Shown: positions 18,442-26,258 of the stretch, in pieces
Numbering within the stretch: the stretch's first letter is position 1
Layout: each line of letters opens with the position of its first letter
Assembly (NCBI RefSeq): GCF_023954305.1
Contig: NZ_JAMLIG010000001.1
Span: 2,604,001-2,668,000 of the forward strand
From: Mesorhizobium sp.
GTDB taxonomy: Bacteria > Pseudomonadota > Alphaproteobacteria > Rhizobiales > Rhizobiaceae
Direction: 5' to 3'
DNA: 64,000 nucleotides
The notes under the pieces: generated by a model
Seen by the model: the letters and a program-made list of their open reading frames with translations, nothing else
What the model was told of the DNA's origin: nothing
The model's database searches: none
Program-made: the position numbers and the translations under genes

Positions 18442-19476
18442 TCACTCCTCCTCGAACAGCGTCGACTGGACGAAGGTCTCGCGCGGGGCTTCCAGGCCTA
18501 GGTGCCGCCAGGCGATGCCGGTCAGCACCCGCCCGCGCGGGGTGCGCTGGAGAAAGCCCTGCTGGATGAGGTACGGTTCGATGATGTCCTCGATCGCGTC
18601 GCGCGGCTCGGACAAGCCCGCCGCGATGGTCTCGACGCCCACCGGCCCGCCGCCGAAATTGCGGGCGATCATCGAGAGATAACGCCGGTCGAGCGCGTCG
18701 AGCCCGAGCGCGTCGACCTCGAGCCGGGTCAGCGCCTCGTCGGCGATCCGCCGCGTCACCTCGCCCGAGCCTGCCACGGTGGCAAAGTCGCGCACGCGCC
18801 TGAGCAGCCGCCCGGCGATGCGCGGCGTGCCGCGGGCGCGCCTGGCGATCTCCAGCGCGCCGTCGTCGCTCATCGGCAGGCCGAGGATGCGCGCCCCGCG
18901 CCGCACGATCAGTTCCAGCTCCTCGACCGTGTAGAAATTAAGCCGGACCGGAATGCCGAACCTGTCGCGCAGCGGGTTGGTGATCAGGCCGAGCCGCGTA
19001 GTGGCGGCGACGAGGGTGAACTTGGCGAGGTCGATCTTGACCGAGCGCGCCGCCGGTCCTTCGCCGATGATCAGGTCGAGCTGGTAGTCCTCCATGGCCG
19101 GATAGAGGATCTCCTCCACAGCGGGGTTGAGCCTGTGGATCTCATCGATGAAGAGGACGTCGCGGTCCTCGAGATTGGTGAGCAGCGCCGCCAGGTCGCC
19201 CGCCTTGGCGATCACCGGGCCGGAGGTCGAGCGGAAGTTGACGCCCATCTCGCGCGCCATGATCTGCGCCAGCGTCGTCTTGCCGAGTCCTGGCGGGCCG
19301 ACGAAGAGCACGTGGTCCAGCGCCTCGCCGCGGCCCCTGGCGGCCTCGACGAAGACCTTGAGGTTGGCGCGCGCCGCCGCCTGGCCGACGAACTCGTCGA
19401 GCGTCTGCGGTCGCAGCGTGCCGTCGGCGTCCTCGCCGCGCTTGTCGCCCGAGACGAGGCGGGGGGAAAGGCTCAT
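18442..19476 (-). CDS. ruvB: Holliday junction branch migration helicase RuvB
   Basis: Hexameric AAA+ motor that drives branch migration with RuvA. The 344 residues show Walker A GPPGLGKTT (60-68), Walker B FIDEIH (109-114), the sensor segment VAATTRLGLI and the C-terminal winged helix (GFLQRTPRGRVLT). The start overlaps the stop of a PIN-domain toxin gene by 4 bases, so ruvB translation is coupled to that accessory gene. It is last in the ruvC-TA-ruvA-TA-ruvB run. Confidence 0.98.
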   Translation of the reverse strand: MSLSPRLVSGDKRGEDADGTLRPQTLDEFVGQAAARANLKVFVEAARGRGEALDHVLFVGPPGLGKTTLAQIMAREMGVNFRSTSGPVIAKAGDLAALLTNLEDRDVLFIDEIHRLNPAVEEILYPAMEDYQLDLIIGEGPAARSVKIDLAKFTLVAATTRLGLITNPLRDRFGIPVRLNFYTVEELELIVRRGARILGLPMSDDGALEIARRARGTPRIAGRLLRRVRDFATVAGSGEVTRRIADEALTRLEVDALGLDALDRRYLSMIARNFGGGPVGVETIAAGLSEPRDAIEDIIEPYLIQQGFLQRTPRGRVLTGIAWRHLGLEAPRETFVQSTLFEEE

Positions 19477-19868
19477 GCCAGGAGTTCCATGGCGGGGACC
19501 GACGCAGCGGCCCGTTTGTCGAAAGTGTATGTCGAATCCGCGCCGAGTTCCCTGTTGCGCAGGGCAATGATCATGTCCGGAAAGTCCGCCAAACGTGCTT
19601 CGAATGCCGCCAGCGCCTTCCCGACAATCTCCAGGGCTTCGAACTGAAGATTCTCCACCTCCACCAGATCACGCATGATCGCCGCAAGCCTCGCCTGTGG
19701 AAGCTTGTAGCGGGATCGCAGCACCCAGAAGAACTCCATCAGAACCGGTAGGTTCACCAATCCGGGCTCTTCGCCGAGGCTTCGCAACAACTGCTGCGCG
19801 GCCGGCGATTGAACAGCGTCGTCGTTCAACGTCGCGCGCAGCAGGATGTTGGTGTCGAGGCCGATCAC
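19473..19868 (-). CDS. PIN-domain toxin (VapC-like ribonuclease)
   Basis: A 131-residue PIN-domain protein, the probable toxin of a type II pair. It has the acidic metal-binding residues expected: GLDTNILLR near the N-terminus (Asp5), VLMEFFWVL (Glu near 45), and the DFPDMIIA and TFDK segments near 95-117. The start overlaps the antitoxin stop by 4 bases (19865-19868) and the end overlaps the ruvB start by 4 bases. VapC proteins typically cleave tRNA or rRNA; this target is unknown. The tight coupling to ruvB on one side is unusual. Confidence 0.88.
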   Translation of the reverse strand: MIGLDTNILLRATLNDDAVQSPAAQQLLRSLGEEPGLVNLPVLMEFFWVLRSRYKLPQARLAAIMRDLVEVENLQFEALEIVGKALAAFEARLADFPDMIIALRNRELGADSTYTFDKRAAASVPAMELLA

Positions 19869-20143
19869 GTCGTAGAACCGCGGCTCGGAAGCGGACCTTC
19901 GACATGTTCGCTGATGCCTTCGCCCACCGCTGCCTTGTAGTCCTCCGTCGTCGTGCCCGGTATGGCGAATTCCGCCAACGATCCGAACAGAATGTCGACC
20001 GGCCGGTTGCGAGGTATCAGCAGATATCCCTGTTCCATCTCGATGAAAGCGATTCTATCGCCCGTCTGGAGGCCGAGCCGTTCCCGGATTTCAGCGGGGA
20101 TCGTCGTCTGACCCTTGCTCGTTATCTTGGATTCGATGCCCAT
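19865..20143 (-). CDS. AbrB/MazE-type antitoxin
   Basis: A 92-residue protein starting with the swapped-hairpin DNA-binding motif SKITSKGQTTIPAEIRERLG (residues 5-24), then GDRIAFIEMEQGYLLIPRNR. The C-terminal 40 residues probably wrap the PIN toxin encoded next. A CCTTACA-N10-TGTAAGG palindrome (20170-20193) 26 bases upstream fits autorepression. It lies between ruvA and ruvB. Confidence 0.88.
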   Translation of the reverse strand: MGIESKITSKGQTTIPAEIRERLGLQTGDRIAFIEMEQGYLLIPRNRPVDILFGSLAEFAIPGTTTEDYKAAVGEGISEHVEGPLPSRGSTT

Positions 20144-20169
20144 CGTGCCGTCCGGCGCAAACTAAGATT

Positions 20170-20193
20170 CCTTACATTTAGCCATCTGTAAGG
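20170..20193 (-). promoter_or_regulatory. operator palindrome of the first AbrB/PIN module
   Basis: CCTTACA and TGTAAGG form perfect 7-bp arms with a 10-base centre, between the ruvA stop and the antitoxin start. Position and symmetry fit binding by the AbrB-type antitoxin. Confidence 0.6.
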
Positions 20194-20210
20194 ACGACGT
20201 AAACATTCTA

Positions 20211-20831
20211 TCACCGCGCCAGTTCCTTCAGCCCCAGCCGGATCAGCTTGGCGGAGTCGGCTCCGTCGCCGGCCACCTTGACCGCGTGCGCCACGGCGGT
20301 TGCTGCCACGTCGCGCGAATAGCCGAGATTGACCAGCGCCGAGACGGCATCCGCGACCGGGGCGGGGGCGACGCCTTCGCCGAGCTCCTGCATCAGGCCG
20401 ATCGTGCCTGTCGGCGCGCCGGAGAAGGCCGGCGCCTTGTTCTTCAGTTCGATGACGATGCGCTCGGCGACCTTTTTCCCCACGCCCGGCGCGCGCGAGA
20501 CCATCGCGATGTCCTTCAGGGCAATGGCATTGGCGAGGTCCGACGGCGACAGCGTCGACAGGATCGCCAGCGCCACCTTGGCGCCGACGCCCTGGACGTT
20601 GTTGAGCAGCAGCAGGAACCACTCGCGTTCCAGCGCCGAGCCAAAGCCGTAGAGGCGGATCATGTCCTCGCGCACGTAAGTCTCGATGTGCAGCGTCACC
20701 GCCTCGCCCGGCGAGGGCAGCGCGGCGAGAGTCCGCGAGGAGCAATACGCGACATAGCCGACGCCGTGCACGTCGACGATCACATGGTCTTCGCCGACCT
20801 CGTCGACCACGCCCCTGAGCTTGCCGATCAT
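20211..20831 (-). CDS. ruvA: Holliday junction branch migration protein RuvA
   Basis: Tetrameric Holliday-junction-binding protein that loads RuvB. The ATG at 20831 gives 206 residues, with the OB domain (MIGKLRGVVDEVGEDHVIVD), the helix-hairpin-helix segments (NNVQGVGAKVALAIL, APGVGKKVAERIVIEL) and the C-terminal RuvB-interacting domain (ALVNLGYSRDVA). The start overlaps the stop of the second PIN gene as ATGA, showing coupling. A longer upstream open frame runs antisense-like through the PIN gene and is rejected. Confidence 0.97.
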   Translation of the reverse strand: MIGKLRGVVDEVGEDHVIVDVHGVGYVAYCSSRTLAALPSPGEAVTLHIETYVREDMIRLYGFGSALEREWFLLLLNNVQGVGAKVALAILSTLSPSDLANAIALKDIAMVSRAPGVGKKVAERIVIELKNKAPAFSGAPTGTIGLMQELGEGVAPAPVADAVSALVNLGYSRDVAATAVAHAVKVAGDGADSAKLIRLGLKELAR

Positions 20832-21247
20832 GGAAAGGTCTCCGGAGACACGATCCTCAGGTCCGGGAAATAGGAGCGGTAGCCCTTCGGGTCCCGGGTC
20901 AGAAGCCTGTGCCCGGCGACGAGTGCATGGGCACCGATCAGGAAATCCGGCAAGGTCCGTTCGCGCGTTCCGCCGGCGCGGCGATATCGGGCATGAGCCT
21001 GTCCGGCGGGGAAAGCCGCATCCCATGGCAGGTCTTCGCGCTCCAGGCCCATTCGCCTTGCGGCGACATCCAGGGCCGACTGGTCCGAAGCAAGGGGAGC
21101 AAGTTCCGCCCATACGATCGGGCTGGTCACAAGCGAGCCATCCCGGCGACAGGAAACAAGCGCGGAGAGCGACCAGTCGGTGCCCGCACCGGGAGGTCCC
21201 CAGACATCGACCAGTACATTCGTGTCAACCAAGGTCGAGATCTTCAC
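20828..21247 (-). CDS. second PIN-domain toxin (VapC-like)
   Basis: A 139-residue PIN-domain protein starting with GTG. Motifs are STLVDTNVLVDVWG with the first metal-binding Asp, WAELAPLAS with the Glu, PDFLIGAHALVAGHRLLTRD with later acidic residues and the GYRSYFPDLRI end typical of VapC. The antitoxin gene overlaps its start by 23 bases and its stop overlaps the ruvA start by 4 bases. It differs clearly from the PIN protein at 19473, so the two modules were probably acquired separately. Confidence 0.9.
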   Translation of the reverse strand: MKISTLVDTNVLVDVWGPPGAGTDWSLSALVSCRRDGSLVTSPIVWAELAPLASDQSALDVAARRMGLEREDLPWDAAFPAGQAHARYRRAGGTRERTLPDFLIGAHALVAGHRLLTRDPKGYRSYFPDLRIVSPETFP

Positions 21248-21494
21248 GTGGGCCCCTCAGCCACTCCATATATTCGTCCGTGGTCATCCCGCCGAGATCC
21301 AGCGTGCCGGCCAACCGACGTACATGGTCCCGAAACGTCCGCTCGGATTCCTCCGGCGAGACGTTCTGATTGACCGCAACCAGCTGAACACCGTCTTCCG
21401 TCGCGACGAAATCCACCTCCGAACCGGGCTCGATACCCAGACGGTCCCGGATCTCCTTGGGGATCGTCACCTGCCCCTTCGATGTCACGCGCAT
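21225..21494 (-). CDS. second AbrB-type antitoxin
   Basis: An 89-residue protein with the AbrB-type hairpin VTSKGQVTIPKEIRDRLGIE (residues 3-22), then GSEVDFVATEDGVQLVAV. The C-terminal part (TTDEYMEWLRGPRED) resembles toxin-binding tails of VapB-like proteins. Its upstream region contains a perfect operator palindrome overlapping the ribosome-binding site. It follows ruvC by 63 bases. Confidence 0.9.
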   Translation of the reverse strand: MRVTSKGQVTIPKEIRDRLGIEPGSEVDFVATEDGVQLVAVNQNVSPEESERTFRDHVRRLAGTLDLGGMTTDEYMEWLRGPREDLDLG

Positions 21495-21517
21495 GGTAAT
21501 ACCTCTCCAGTATTACC
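21495..21517 (-). promoter_or_regulatory. operator palindrome overlapping the antitoxin ribosome-binding site
   Basis: GGTAATAC-CTCTCCA-GTATTACC: perfect 8-bp arms with a 7-base centre. One arm touches the antitoxin start codon, and the centre is the complement of the GGAGAGG ribosome-binding site. This is the arrangement expected for antitoxin autoregulation. Confidence 0.7.
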
Positions 21518-21557
21518 TACCGGCTCGACGGGAACAAGTCAAGAACATCCACGGGCC

Positions 21558-22067
21558 TCATCCCGCCAAGGCAATTCGATAGGCCGAGCTCTGCCGGTGA
21601 TGCGCGTGGCAGATCGCGATGGCCAGCGCGTCTGCAGCGTCGTCGCTCTCGAAGGTCGCCTTGGGCAAGAGCACGCGCACCATCATGCGGATCTGCGCCT
21701 TGTCGCCGTGGCCGACGCCGATCACTGATTTCTTGACCGCGTTGGGCGCGTATTCGGCCACCCGCAGGCCCGCTCTGGCCGGCACCAGCATGGCGATGCC
21801 GCGCGCCTGGCCGAGCTTCAGCGTCGATGACGGATTGGCGTTGACGAAGGTCTGCTCGACTGCGGCTTCGTCAGGCGAATGGCTGGCGATAACCGCGCCG
21901 ATGCCGTCATGCAGCTGGCAGAGCCGCGCGGCGAGATCATCCTTCTCGTTTGAGGTGACGGTGCCGGAGGCAATGAAGCGCAGCGCGTTGCCCTGGCTCT
22001 CGACGACGCCCCATCCGGTGCGCCGGAGGCCCGGATCGAGGCCGATGATGCGAATCGCGTCTGCCAT
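21558..22067 (-). CDS. ruvC: crossover junction endodeoxyribonuclease RuvC
   Basis: Resolves Holliday junctions by symmetric cleavage. The 169 residues carry the RNase H-fold acidic site: IIGLDPGLRRTGWG (Asp11), AAVEQTFVN (Glu), and SDDAADALAIAICHAHH near the C-terminus. GVGHGDKAQIRMMV is the usual DNA-contacting helix. It is the first gene of the ruv run on this strand, with the second AbrB/PIN module between it and ruvA. Confidence 0.97.
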   Translation of the reverse strand: MADAIRIIGLDPGLRRTGWGVVESQGNALRFIASGTVTSNEKDDLAARLCQLHDGIGAVIASHSPDEAAVEQTFVNANPSSTLKLGQARGIAMLVPARAGLRVAEYAPNAVKKSVIGVGHGDKAQIRMMVRVLLPKATFESDDAADALAIAICHAHHRQSSAYRIALAG

Positions 22068-22210
22068 GCCATGAACCTTACCGCGTCGGAGCGGTCATGC
22101 CAGCGGAAAGTGAACAAAAGAGAAACATCCTGTGTCAAGACACGTCGCGAATTTGGCGCGTGCACCCGCGTGGCGCGCCGTCTACAGGTGAGACGCTGGA
22201 AGGGGTGCCC

Positions 22211-22972
22211 ATGCAGCTGCCATCGTTCGACGGTCCGTTTCTCATCCTCGCCGTGACGGTGCTCGTCGCCGGCATCGCCCGCGGCCTGTCGGGTTTCGGC
22301 ACCGGGCTGATCGTGGCGCCGGTCGCCGGCGCGCTCTACGGGCCGAAGGCCGCCTTCGTCATTCTCGTCATCATCGATTTCCTGCCGACGATCCCGGTCA
22401 CGATCCCGGCCCTGCGCATCGCCGTTTGGCGCGACGTCTTGCCGGCGGTTGCCGGGCTGATGCTGTTCATCCCCGCCGGCGTCTATATCCTGACCGTCGC
22501 CGACCCGGTGGCGCTGCGCTGGTTCATCTGCGTCGCGATCCTCCTGTGCGCGGCCGCACTGTGGCGCGGCTGGCGCTACCGGGGCGAGCGTACGCCGCCC
22601 AAGTCGTTTGCGGTCGGCGCCGTCGCCGGCGTGCTGTCGGGCGTGGCGCAGATTCCAGGCCCGCCCGTCCTCGTCTACTGGCTCGCCTCGCCGCTGCCGG
22701 CGGCGATCATCCGCGCCAATCTCCTGTCGCTGTTCTTCATCTCGGAACTGATGTCGTTCACGACAGCCTGGACGTCGGGACTGTTCGAGGCGCCGGTGGT
22801 CGCCATCGCCCTGGGGGCCACGCCGGTCTATTTCGCCGGGCTGCTGGCCGGGTGGGCCGCGCACGGCCGCACGAGCGACGCGCACTATCGGCAGATCACC
22901 CTGTCGTTGGTGGTGCTGTCGGCGTTCCTGGCGTTGCCCTGGGGAGACATCGCCTCGGCTTCTGGTCTCTGA
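22211..22972 (+). CDS. TauE/SafE-family membrane permease
   Basis: A 253-residue integral membrane protein of the TSUP family, with about eight hydrophobic helices. The ATG at 22211 opens with a short periplasmic/cytoplasmic stub, then FLILAVTVLVAGIARGLSGF, the family's conserved first helix with the GLSGFGTG motif, and a second half repeating the pattern (SGVAQIPGPPVLVYW). TSUP proteins export sulfite, sulfoacetate or other organic anions; the substrate here is unknown. It is divergent from ruvC and convergent with the rcdA-like gene. Confidence 0.85.
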   Translation: MQLPSFDGPFLILAVTVLVAGIARGLSGFGTGLIVAPVAGALYGPKAAFVILVIIDFLPTIPVTIPALRIAVWRDVLPAVAGLMLFIPAGVYILTVADPVALRWFICVAILLCAAALWRGWRYRGERTPPKSFAVGAVAGVLSGVAQIPGPPVLVYWLASPLPAAIIRANLLSLFFISELMSFTTAWTSGLFEAPVVAIALGATPVYFAGLLAGWAAHGRTSDAHYRQITLSLVVLSAFLALPWGDIASASGL

Positions 22973-22976
22973 GGGA

Positions 22977-23516
22977 TCAGCCGCGGCCGAACGCGGTCTT
23001 CAGAAGCATGATCTGGTCGGAAACCGGATTCGACATCCGCGGCGGTTGCGGGATCGGAGCCTCGCCCCGGCCGTAGATTTCTTCGTCCATGCGGCGGATG
23101 AGCGCCTGCAGCTTGAGCGAACGGTGGACGAGCGCGCAGAAGGCTTCGGGAAGCTCCGGCCAGCCGGGCGCGTTGTCCTGTGCGGAGGCCGTGTCGAGCC
23201 GCACCTTCGATTTCTCGGCGGCCACCTGGTCGCGCGTCATCTCGCCGGAATTGGCCGCCCGCTGCAGGAGCAGCCAGGACGCGATCTGCATCAGACGGGT
23301 GGTGAGACGCATCGATTCGGCCGCATACAGGGTCGCCGCGACGCGCGACAGGCCCTTCGCCTCGACCCGCCCCTGGCCGTCGAGGTACTCGGCGGTCTGT
23401 TCGACCAGTCCCATGCCTTCATTGTAAAGCGGCTTGAACGATGGCGAGAAAATCCGGCGTTCCGCGAGCTTGATGGTCTTTGCCCCCTCGGCGCCCGCGT
23501 CGATCATGTCACGCAC
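22977..23516 (-). CDS. rcdA: DUF1465 protein, RcdA-type protease adaptor
   Basis: The 179-residue protein belongs to the DUF1465 family, which includes RcdA, the adaptor that helps ClpXP degrade the cell-cycle regulator CtrA in Caulobacter. Recognisable segments are FSPSFKPLYNEGMGLVEQTA, LYAAESMRLTTRLMQIASWL and LHRS-like VHRSLKLQALIRRMDEE, all helical. A second Met three codons in is an alternative start. A perfect CtrA box lies about 112-126 bases upstream, consistent with CtrA-dependent expression of its own degradation factor. Functional equivalence in this organism is inferred. Confidence 0.82.
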   Translation of the reverse strand: MRDMIDAGAEGAKTIKLAERRIFSPSFKPLYNEGMGLVEQTAEYLDGQGRVEAKGLSRVAATLYAAESMRLTTRLMQIASWLLLQRAANSGEMTRDQVAAEKSKVRLDTASAQDNAPGWPELPEAFCALVHRSLKLQALIRRMDEEIYGRGEAPIPQPPRMSNPVSDQIMLLKTAFGRG

Positions 23517-23627
23517 CCCTGTACACTCCCACCGAAGCCTTCGATACGACGACTGGCTTCGCCTGCCGGCCCCTGTGCGGCAAGGAGGCGAAGATGCTCC
23601 CGCCGCGTCGCGAACGCAAGCGCATGT

Positions 23628-23642
23628 TTAACGAAGGGTTAA
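23628..23642 (-). promoter_or_regulatory. CtrA box upstream of the rcdA-like gene
   Basis: TTAA-CGAAGGG-TTAA, a perfect match to the CtrA consensus TTAA-N7-TTAA. It is between the rcdA-like start (23516) and the sRNA terminator, so it can serve rcdA. Confidence 0.6.
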
Positions 23643-23663
23643 CGGGAGGCCGCCCGATCCCCG

Positions 23664-23691
23664 AAAAAAAGAGCCGCGGGAAAGCGGCTCT
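23664..23691 (-). terminator. intrinsic terminator of the sRNA candidate
   Basis: Stem GAGCCGC/GCGGCTC with a 6-base loop (23671-23690), followed on the minus strand by seven T residues. This is a strong rho-independent terminator, and no minus-strand protein gene lies upstream of it that it would otherwise serve. Confidence 0.85.
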
Positions 23692-23800
23692 CAGGAGTTT
23701 AACAGGGAGGCGTCAAACAGGGTGGCTCCAACCACCCGGCAAGAATCCAGATCACTGGATGCCCACAATAATCGTCCGTAAAGGCTAACGGATGGTTAAC
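23664..23800 (-). ncRNA. candidate trans-acting sRNA with anti-Shine-Dalgarno loop
   Basis: Read on the minus strand, the segment can form three stem-loops followed by an intrinsic terminator: ATCCAG/CTGGAT (23745-23760), GGGTGG/CCACCC (23720-23737) and a GTTT/AAAC stem (23697-23718) that exposes CCUCCC in its loop. The CCUCCC loop could pair with ribosome-binding sites, as in rhizobial sRNAs such as the AbcR and NfeR1 families. No coding frame covers it. A CtrA-like half-matching site (CTAA-N7-TTAA, 23785-23799) lies at the expected 5' end. The 5' boundary is a guess. Confidence 0.55.
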
Positions 23801-23976
23801 GGCAGGCACGCAATGCGCAGGAATTTTTGCGCCTGCCCGCGGATGTATCAGCGACGTAACGGCCGCGCCGTCTTCCGCGGCAACCCCTCGATACTGGCCC
23901 GATGATAGGTCGCCGCCTCTCCGGATCGCCGGCCAGGCCGACGACGGAACACGCAATGTTTTCGCAAGGTGTAGAA

Positions 23977-24528
23977 ATGGACTGGTATTCGATCGTCAAG
24001 TTCGGACATGTGATCTGCGCGCTGATCTGGGTCGGCGGCGGCTTCGCGATGATGCTCAACGGGGTCCTTGCCGTCAGGGCCGGGGACGAGGAGGCCACGA
24101 TGCGGGCCATCAACCTGTCCTCCGACCTCGGCGGACGACTCATGGTTCCGGCCTCCCTGCTGACCCTCGTCTTCGGGCTGGTCATGTGCTGGTTCTGGGT
24201 CGGCTTCACCGACCTGTGGATCGTCATCGGTCTCGCCGGCTATGCGGCGACGTTCCTCATCGGGTTGCTCTACTTCAAGCCGACCTCGGAAAAAGTGGCT
24301 GCGATGGTCGCGCGTGACGGAATTACGCCGGCTGCGCTGCAGGAAGGCAAGGCGATGCTCAAGGTCGCGCGCTTCGACTATGCCGTCATGCTGGTCGTGG
24401 TCGCCGACATGGTGCTCAAACCGAGCTTCGCCGACACGATCCTGCTCACGGCCATGGCCGTCGTCCTCCTGGCCGGCGCGGCCGCCGCCTTCGGCTCGTG
24501 GGCCCAGACGGCCGCGTCCGAAGCTTGA
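23977..24528 (+). CDS. integral membrane protein, DUF2269-like
   Basis: A 183-residue membrane protein with about four to five helices: SIVKFGHVICALIWVGGGF, LMVPASLLTLVFGLVMCWFW, LWIVIGLAGYAATFLIGLLY and AMAVVLLAGAAAAFGSWA. The KFGHV and IWVGGGF segments with a conserved His are typical of the DUF2269/CopD-like membrane families. The ATG at 23977 is favoured by AAGG upstream; an in-frame ATG at 23956 is the alternative. No function can be assigned. It stands alone, convergent with the acyl-CoA ligase. Confidence 0.75.
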   Translation: MDWYSIVKFGHVICALIWVGGGFAMMLNGVLAVRAGDEEATMRAINLSSDLGGRLMVPASLLTLVFGLVMCWFWVGFTDLWIVIGLAGYAATFLIGLLYFKPTSEKVAAMVARDGITPAALQEGKAMLKVARFDYAVMLVVVADMVLKPSFADTILLTAMAVVLLAGAAAAFGSWAQTAASEA

Positions 24529-24563
24529 TCGGTGCCTGCGACGCCGGCTCCCCGGGGCTGGCG

Positions 24564-26204
24564 TCAGCCCGCCTTCGCCATGTCACGCAGGCGGAACTTC
24601 TGGATCTTGCCGGTGGAAGTCTTTGGGATTTCGGCGAAGACGATCGCTTTCGGTACCTTAAACCGCGCCAGAAGCGACCGGCAATGCTCGATGATCTCGG
24701 CTTCGGTCGCCGCCTTGCCGGGCTTCAGCTCGACATAGGCCACCGGCACCTCGCCCCATTTGTCGTCCTGGCGCGCGACGACGCCGCAGGAGGCGACGGC
24801 GGGATGCTTGTAGAGCGCGTCCTCGACCTCGATCGAGGAGATGTTCTCGCCGCCGGAAATGATGATGTCCTTGGAACGGTCCTTGAGCTGGATGTATCCG
24901 TCCGGATGCATGACGCCGAGGTCGCCCGAGTGGAACCACCCGCCCGCGAAGGCCTCGTCGGTCGCTTTCCTGTTCTTCAGGTAGCCCTTCATCACGATAT
25001 TGCCGCGGAACATCACCTCGCCGATCGTTTCGCCGTCCGCCGGCGTCGGCTTCATCGTTTCCGGGTCGAGCACGGTCAGCCCTTCGAGCGCGGCATAGCG
25101 CACGCCCTGGCGCGCCTTCTTCGCCGCGCGCGGACCCTTGTCGAGAGCGTCCCACTCGGAATGCCACTCGTTGACCACCGCCGGGCCGTAGGTCTCGGTG
25201 AGACCGTAGAGATGCGTCACCGCGAAGCCGGCGTCCGCCATGCCCGAGAGCACGGATTCGGGCGGAGGTGCCGCCGCCGTATTGAAGGTGACGGTCTGGG
25301 GGAAATCGCGCTTCTGGTCGTCGGGCGCGTTGATCAGCGTCGACATGACGATCGGCGCGCCGCACAGATGCGTTACGCCATGGTCGGCGATCGCATCGTA
25401 CATGGCCTTCGCCCGCACCCAGCGCAGGCAGACATGGGTGCCGGCCTGGACCGCTAGCGTCCACGGGAAGCACCAGCCGTTGCAATGGAACATCGGCAGC
25501 GTCCACAGATAGACGCAGTGCTTGGCCATCGAGGCGTGGATCGTGTTGGCATAGGCCATCAGCGCCGCGCCGCGGTGATGGTAGACGACGCCCTTCGGAT
25601 TGCCCGTCGTTCCCGACGTGTAGTTGAGCGAGATCGCGTCCCACTCGTCGTCCGGCATTGACCAGGCGAAATCTTCGCTGCCTTCGGCGACGAACGCCTC
25701 GTAGTCCATCGTCCCGATCCGCTCGCCCTTCGCATAGGGCGCGTCGGACGAGTATTCGGGATCGTCGTAGTCGATCACCAGCGGCTTGACCGTGGCAAGC
25801 TTCAGCGCCTCGGCCACGACGCCGGAGAACTCGCGGTCGACGATCAGGATCTTCGTCTCCGCGTGGTCGAGCTGGAAGGCGATGATGGCCGCGTCGAGCC
25901 GGGTGTTGAGCGAATGCAGCACCGCCTTTACCATGGGCACGCCGAAATGGCATTCGAGCATCGGGGGCGTGTTGGAGAGCATGACGGTAACGGTATCGCC
26001 CTTGCCGATGCCGCGCGCGGCAAGCGCGCCGGCCAGCTTCAGCGATCTCAGCCAGAAGTCGCGATAGGTTGCGCGATAGCCGCCGTGAATGATGGCGACG
26101 TGATCGGGATAGGTCCTCGCCGCGCGCTCGAGATAGGTGAGCGGCGTCAGCGGCTGGTGGTTCGCCTGGTTGCGATCCAGGCCCTGTTCATAGGCGTTCG
26201 ACAT
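24564..26204 (-). CDS. acyl-CoA synthetase (AMP-forming), fatty acid/methylthiopropionate type
   Basis: ANL-superfamily ligase of 546 residues that activates a carboxylic acid to its CoA thioester via an acyl-adenylate. Motifs are the P-loop YTSGTTGNPKGVVYHHRG, LYGLTETYGPAVVNEWHSEW, the hinge KDRSKDIIISGGENISSIE and the C-terminal catalytic Lys in PKTSTGKIQKFRLR. The NEWHSEWDAL stretch resembles the group holding 3-methylthiopropionyl-CoA ligase and medium-chain ligases, so the substrate remains open. A stand-alone gene, convergent with the membrane gene at its left. Confidence 0.88.
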   Translation of the reverse strand: MSNAYEQGLDRNQANHQPLTPLTYLERAARTYPDHVAIIHGGYRATYRDFWLRSLKLAGALAARGIGKGDTVTVMLSNTPPMLECHFGVPMVKAVLHSLNTRLDAAIIAFQLDHAETKILIVDREFSGVVAEALKLATVKPLVIDYDDPEYSSDAPYAKGERIGTMDYEAFVAEGSEDFAWSMPDDEWDAISLNYTSGTTGNPKGVVYHHRGAALMAYANTIHASMAKHCVYLWTLPMFHCNGWCFPWTLAVQAGTHVCLRWVRAKAMYDAIADHGVTHLCGAPIVMSTLINAPDDQKRDFPQTVTFNTAAAPPPESVLSGMADAGFAVTHLYGLTETYGPAVVNEWHSEWDALDKGPRAAKKARQGVRYAALEGLTVLDPETMKPTPADGETIGEVMFRGNIVMKGYLKNRKATDEAFAGGWFHSGDLGVMHPDGYIQLKDRSKDIIISGGENISSIEVEDALYKHPAVASCGVVARQDDKWGEVPVAYVELKPGKAATEAEIIEHCRSLLARFKVPKAIVFAEIPKTSTGKIQKFRLRDMAKAG

Positions 26205-26258
26205 TCATTCCTCCCGAATTCCTCGGTATCGGTTAAGCACAAAGCCGGGGTACGGTCA

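Noticed and set aside
23480..23788. Small plus-strand open frame over the rcdA promoter region
   Set aside because: It runs through the CtrA box, the terminator and all hairpins of the sRNA candidate, and its translation is low complexity.
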